This document shows, piece by piece, positions 5,195 to 5,299 of a stretch of 5,299 bases of DNA. Origin of the DNA: CAZSPL01 sp964608735 (GTDB lineage: Bacteria; JAJVIF01; JAPKYR01; CAZSPL01). Both the position numbers and the translations under genes were made by a program. The DNA lies in assembly GCA_964608735.1 (NCBI GenBank), contig CAZSPL010000237.1:1-5299 (forward strand), read 5' to 3'. The notes under the pieces were generated by a model. That model was given only the letters and a program-made list of their open reading frames with translations. It ran no database searches and was not told the DNA's origin. The first letter of the stretch is position 1, and every line of letters starts with the position of its first letter.

Positions 5195-5199
5195 GAGGT
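5195..5199 (+). promoter_or_regulatory. ribosome binding site of the partial lipoprotein gene
   Basis: GAGGT is followed by 8 nt and then ATG 5208. A closer AAGGA (5202-5206) is only 1 nt from the start and unlikely to be used. Confidence 0.6.
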
Positions 5200-5207
5200 A
5201 TAAGGAA

Positions 5208-5299
5208 ATGCGTGGGAATGTTCTGCTTACAGTCGCGGTCAAGTTATGCTCCCTGTTATGCATCGCATGGTGCATTGTGCTTTGCGTCGGGTGTTCCGG
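5208..5299 (+). CDS. probable lipoprotein, N-terminus only (runs off the window)
   Basis: Thirty codons are visible before the window ends. The start MRGNVLLTVAVK carries basic residues R2 and K12. A hydrophobic core (13-27) follows, then VLCVGC ending at C29. Leu-Cys-Val-Gly-Cys approximates a lipobox, although the -3 position is Cys instead of Leu/Val/Ile. Cleavage before C29 and lipid attachment there would place the mature protein in the envelope. The signal is unusually rich in cysteine (14, 18, 22, 26, 29). GAGGT at a good distance supports the start. The mature domain is not in view, so its function is unknown. It may belong with the preceding PEGA gene, 92 bp upstream. Confidence 0.72.
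   Translation, partial: MRGNVLLTVAVKLCSLLCIAWCIVLCVGCS

Noticed and set aside
1..5299. CRISPR array, tRNA or rRNA gene, insertion sequence
   Set aside because: No regularly spaced repeats of CRISPR type, no tRNA cloverleaf or rRNA segment, and no transposase-like protein or terminal repeats were found on either strand.

Overview
The window looks like the chromosomal replication-origin neighbourhood of a bacterium. A complete dnaA (1712-3142, +) is preceded by about 800 bp without a convincing gene. That stretch holds three exact and several near-exact DnaA boxes (consensus TTATNCACA) and a 120-bp AT-rich block, which I read as oriC. Coding DNA is moderately GC-rich and the intergenic DNA is clearly AT-richer. 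A probable lipoprotein start at the right end and a secreted or anchored PEGA-domain protein suggest an envelope-bearing, probably Gram-negative-type lineage. I cannot place the phylum. The missing dnaN after dnaA fits a lineage with a dispersed origin cluster.

Layout, left to right. Positions 1-64 are the 3' end of a + strand gene, closed by a strong hairpin terminator at 83-114. Convergent with it is a - strand gene (115-891) for an AbiEi-antitoxin-like winged-helix protein with no visible AbiEii toxin partner. Positions 892-1711 hold a DnaA-box cluster with roughly helical-turn spacing, a perfect 9-bp inverted repeat, an AT-rich candidate unwinding element (about 1241-1360), a good extended -10 promoter (1475-1503), and a leader of about 200 nt with three further near-consensus DnaA boxes just before the dnaA ribosome binding site. 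dnaA follows.

The end of dnaA is the most curious spot. The last 21 bp of the gene, including its TAA, are repeated imperfectly twice more downstream. The reading frame and a leucine/isoleucine heptad pattern continue through the stop codon to a second TAA at 3182-3184.

Right of dnaA come a hairpin (3219-3253), a complete YdjC/ChbG-family carbohydrate deacetylase (3276-4034), and an AT-rich spacer with a near-perfect sigma-70-type promoter that contains an inverted repeat (4124-4152). A PEGA-domain protein with an N-terminal hydrophobic segment (4198-5115), two tandem GC-rich 14-bp repeats (5125-5155) and the first 30 codons of a probable lipoprotein (5208 to the window end) complete the window.

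How the parts may work together: DnaA would bind the cluster at 917-1239 to open the AT-rich block, and could limit its own expression through the boxes at 1658-1691. The AbiEi-like regulator starts 26 bp from the first DnaA box, so its expression and origin occupancy could affect each other. The deacetylase, PEGA protein and lipoprotein look like envelope or carbohydrate functions that sit beside the origin without an evident mechanistic link to replication.
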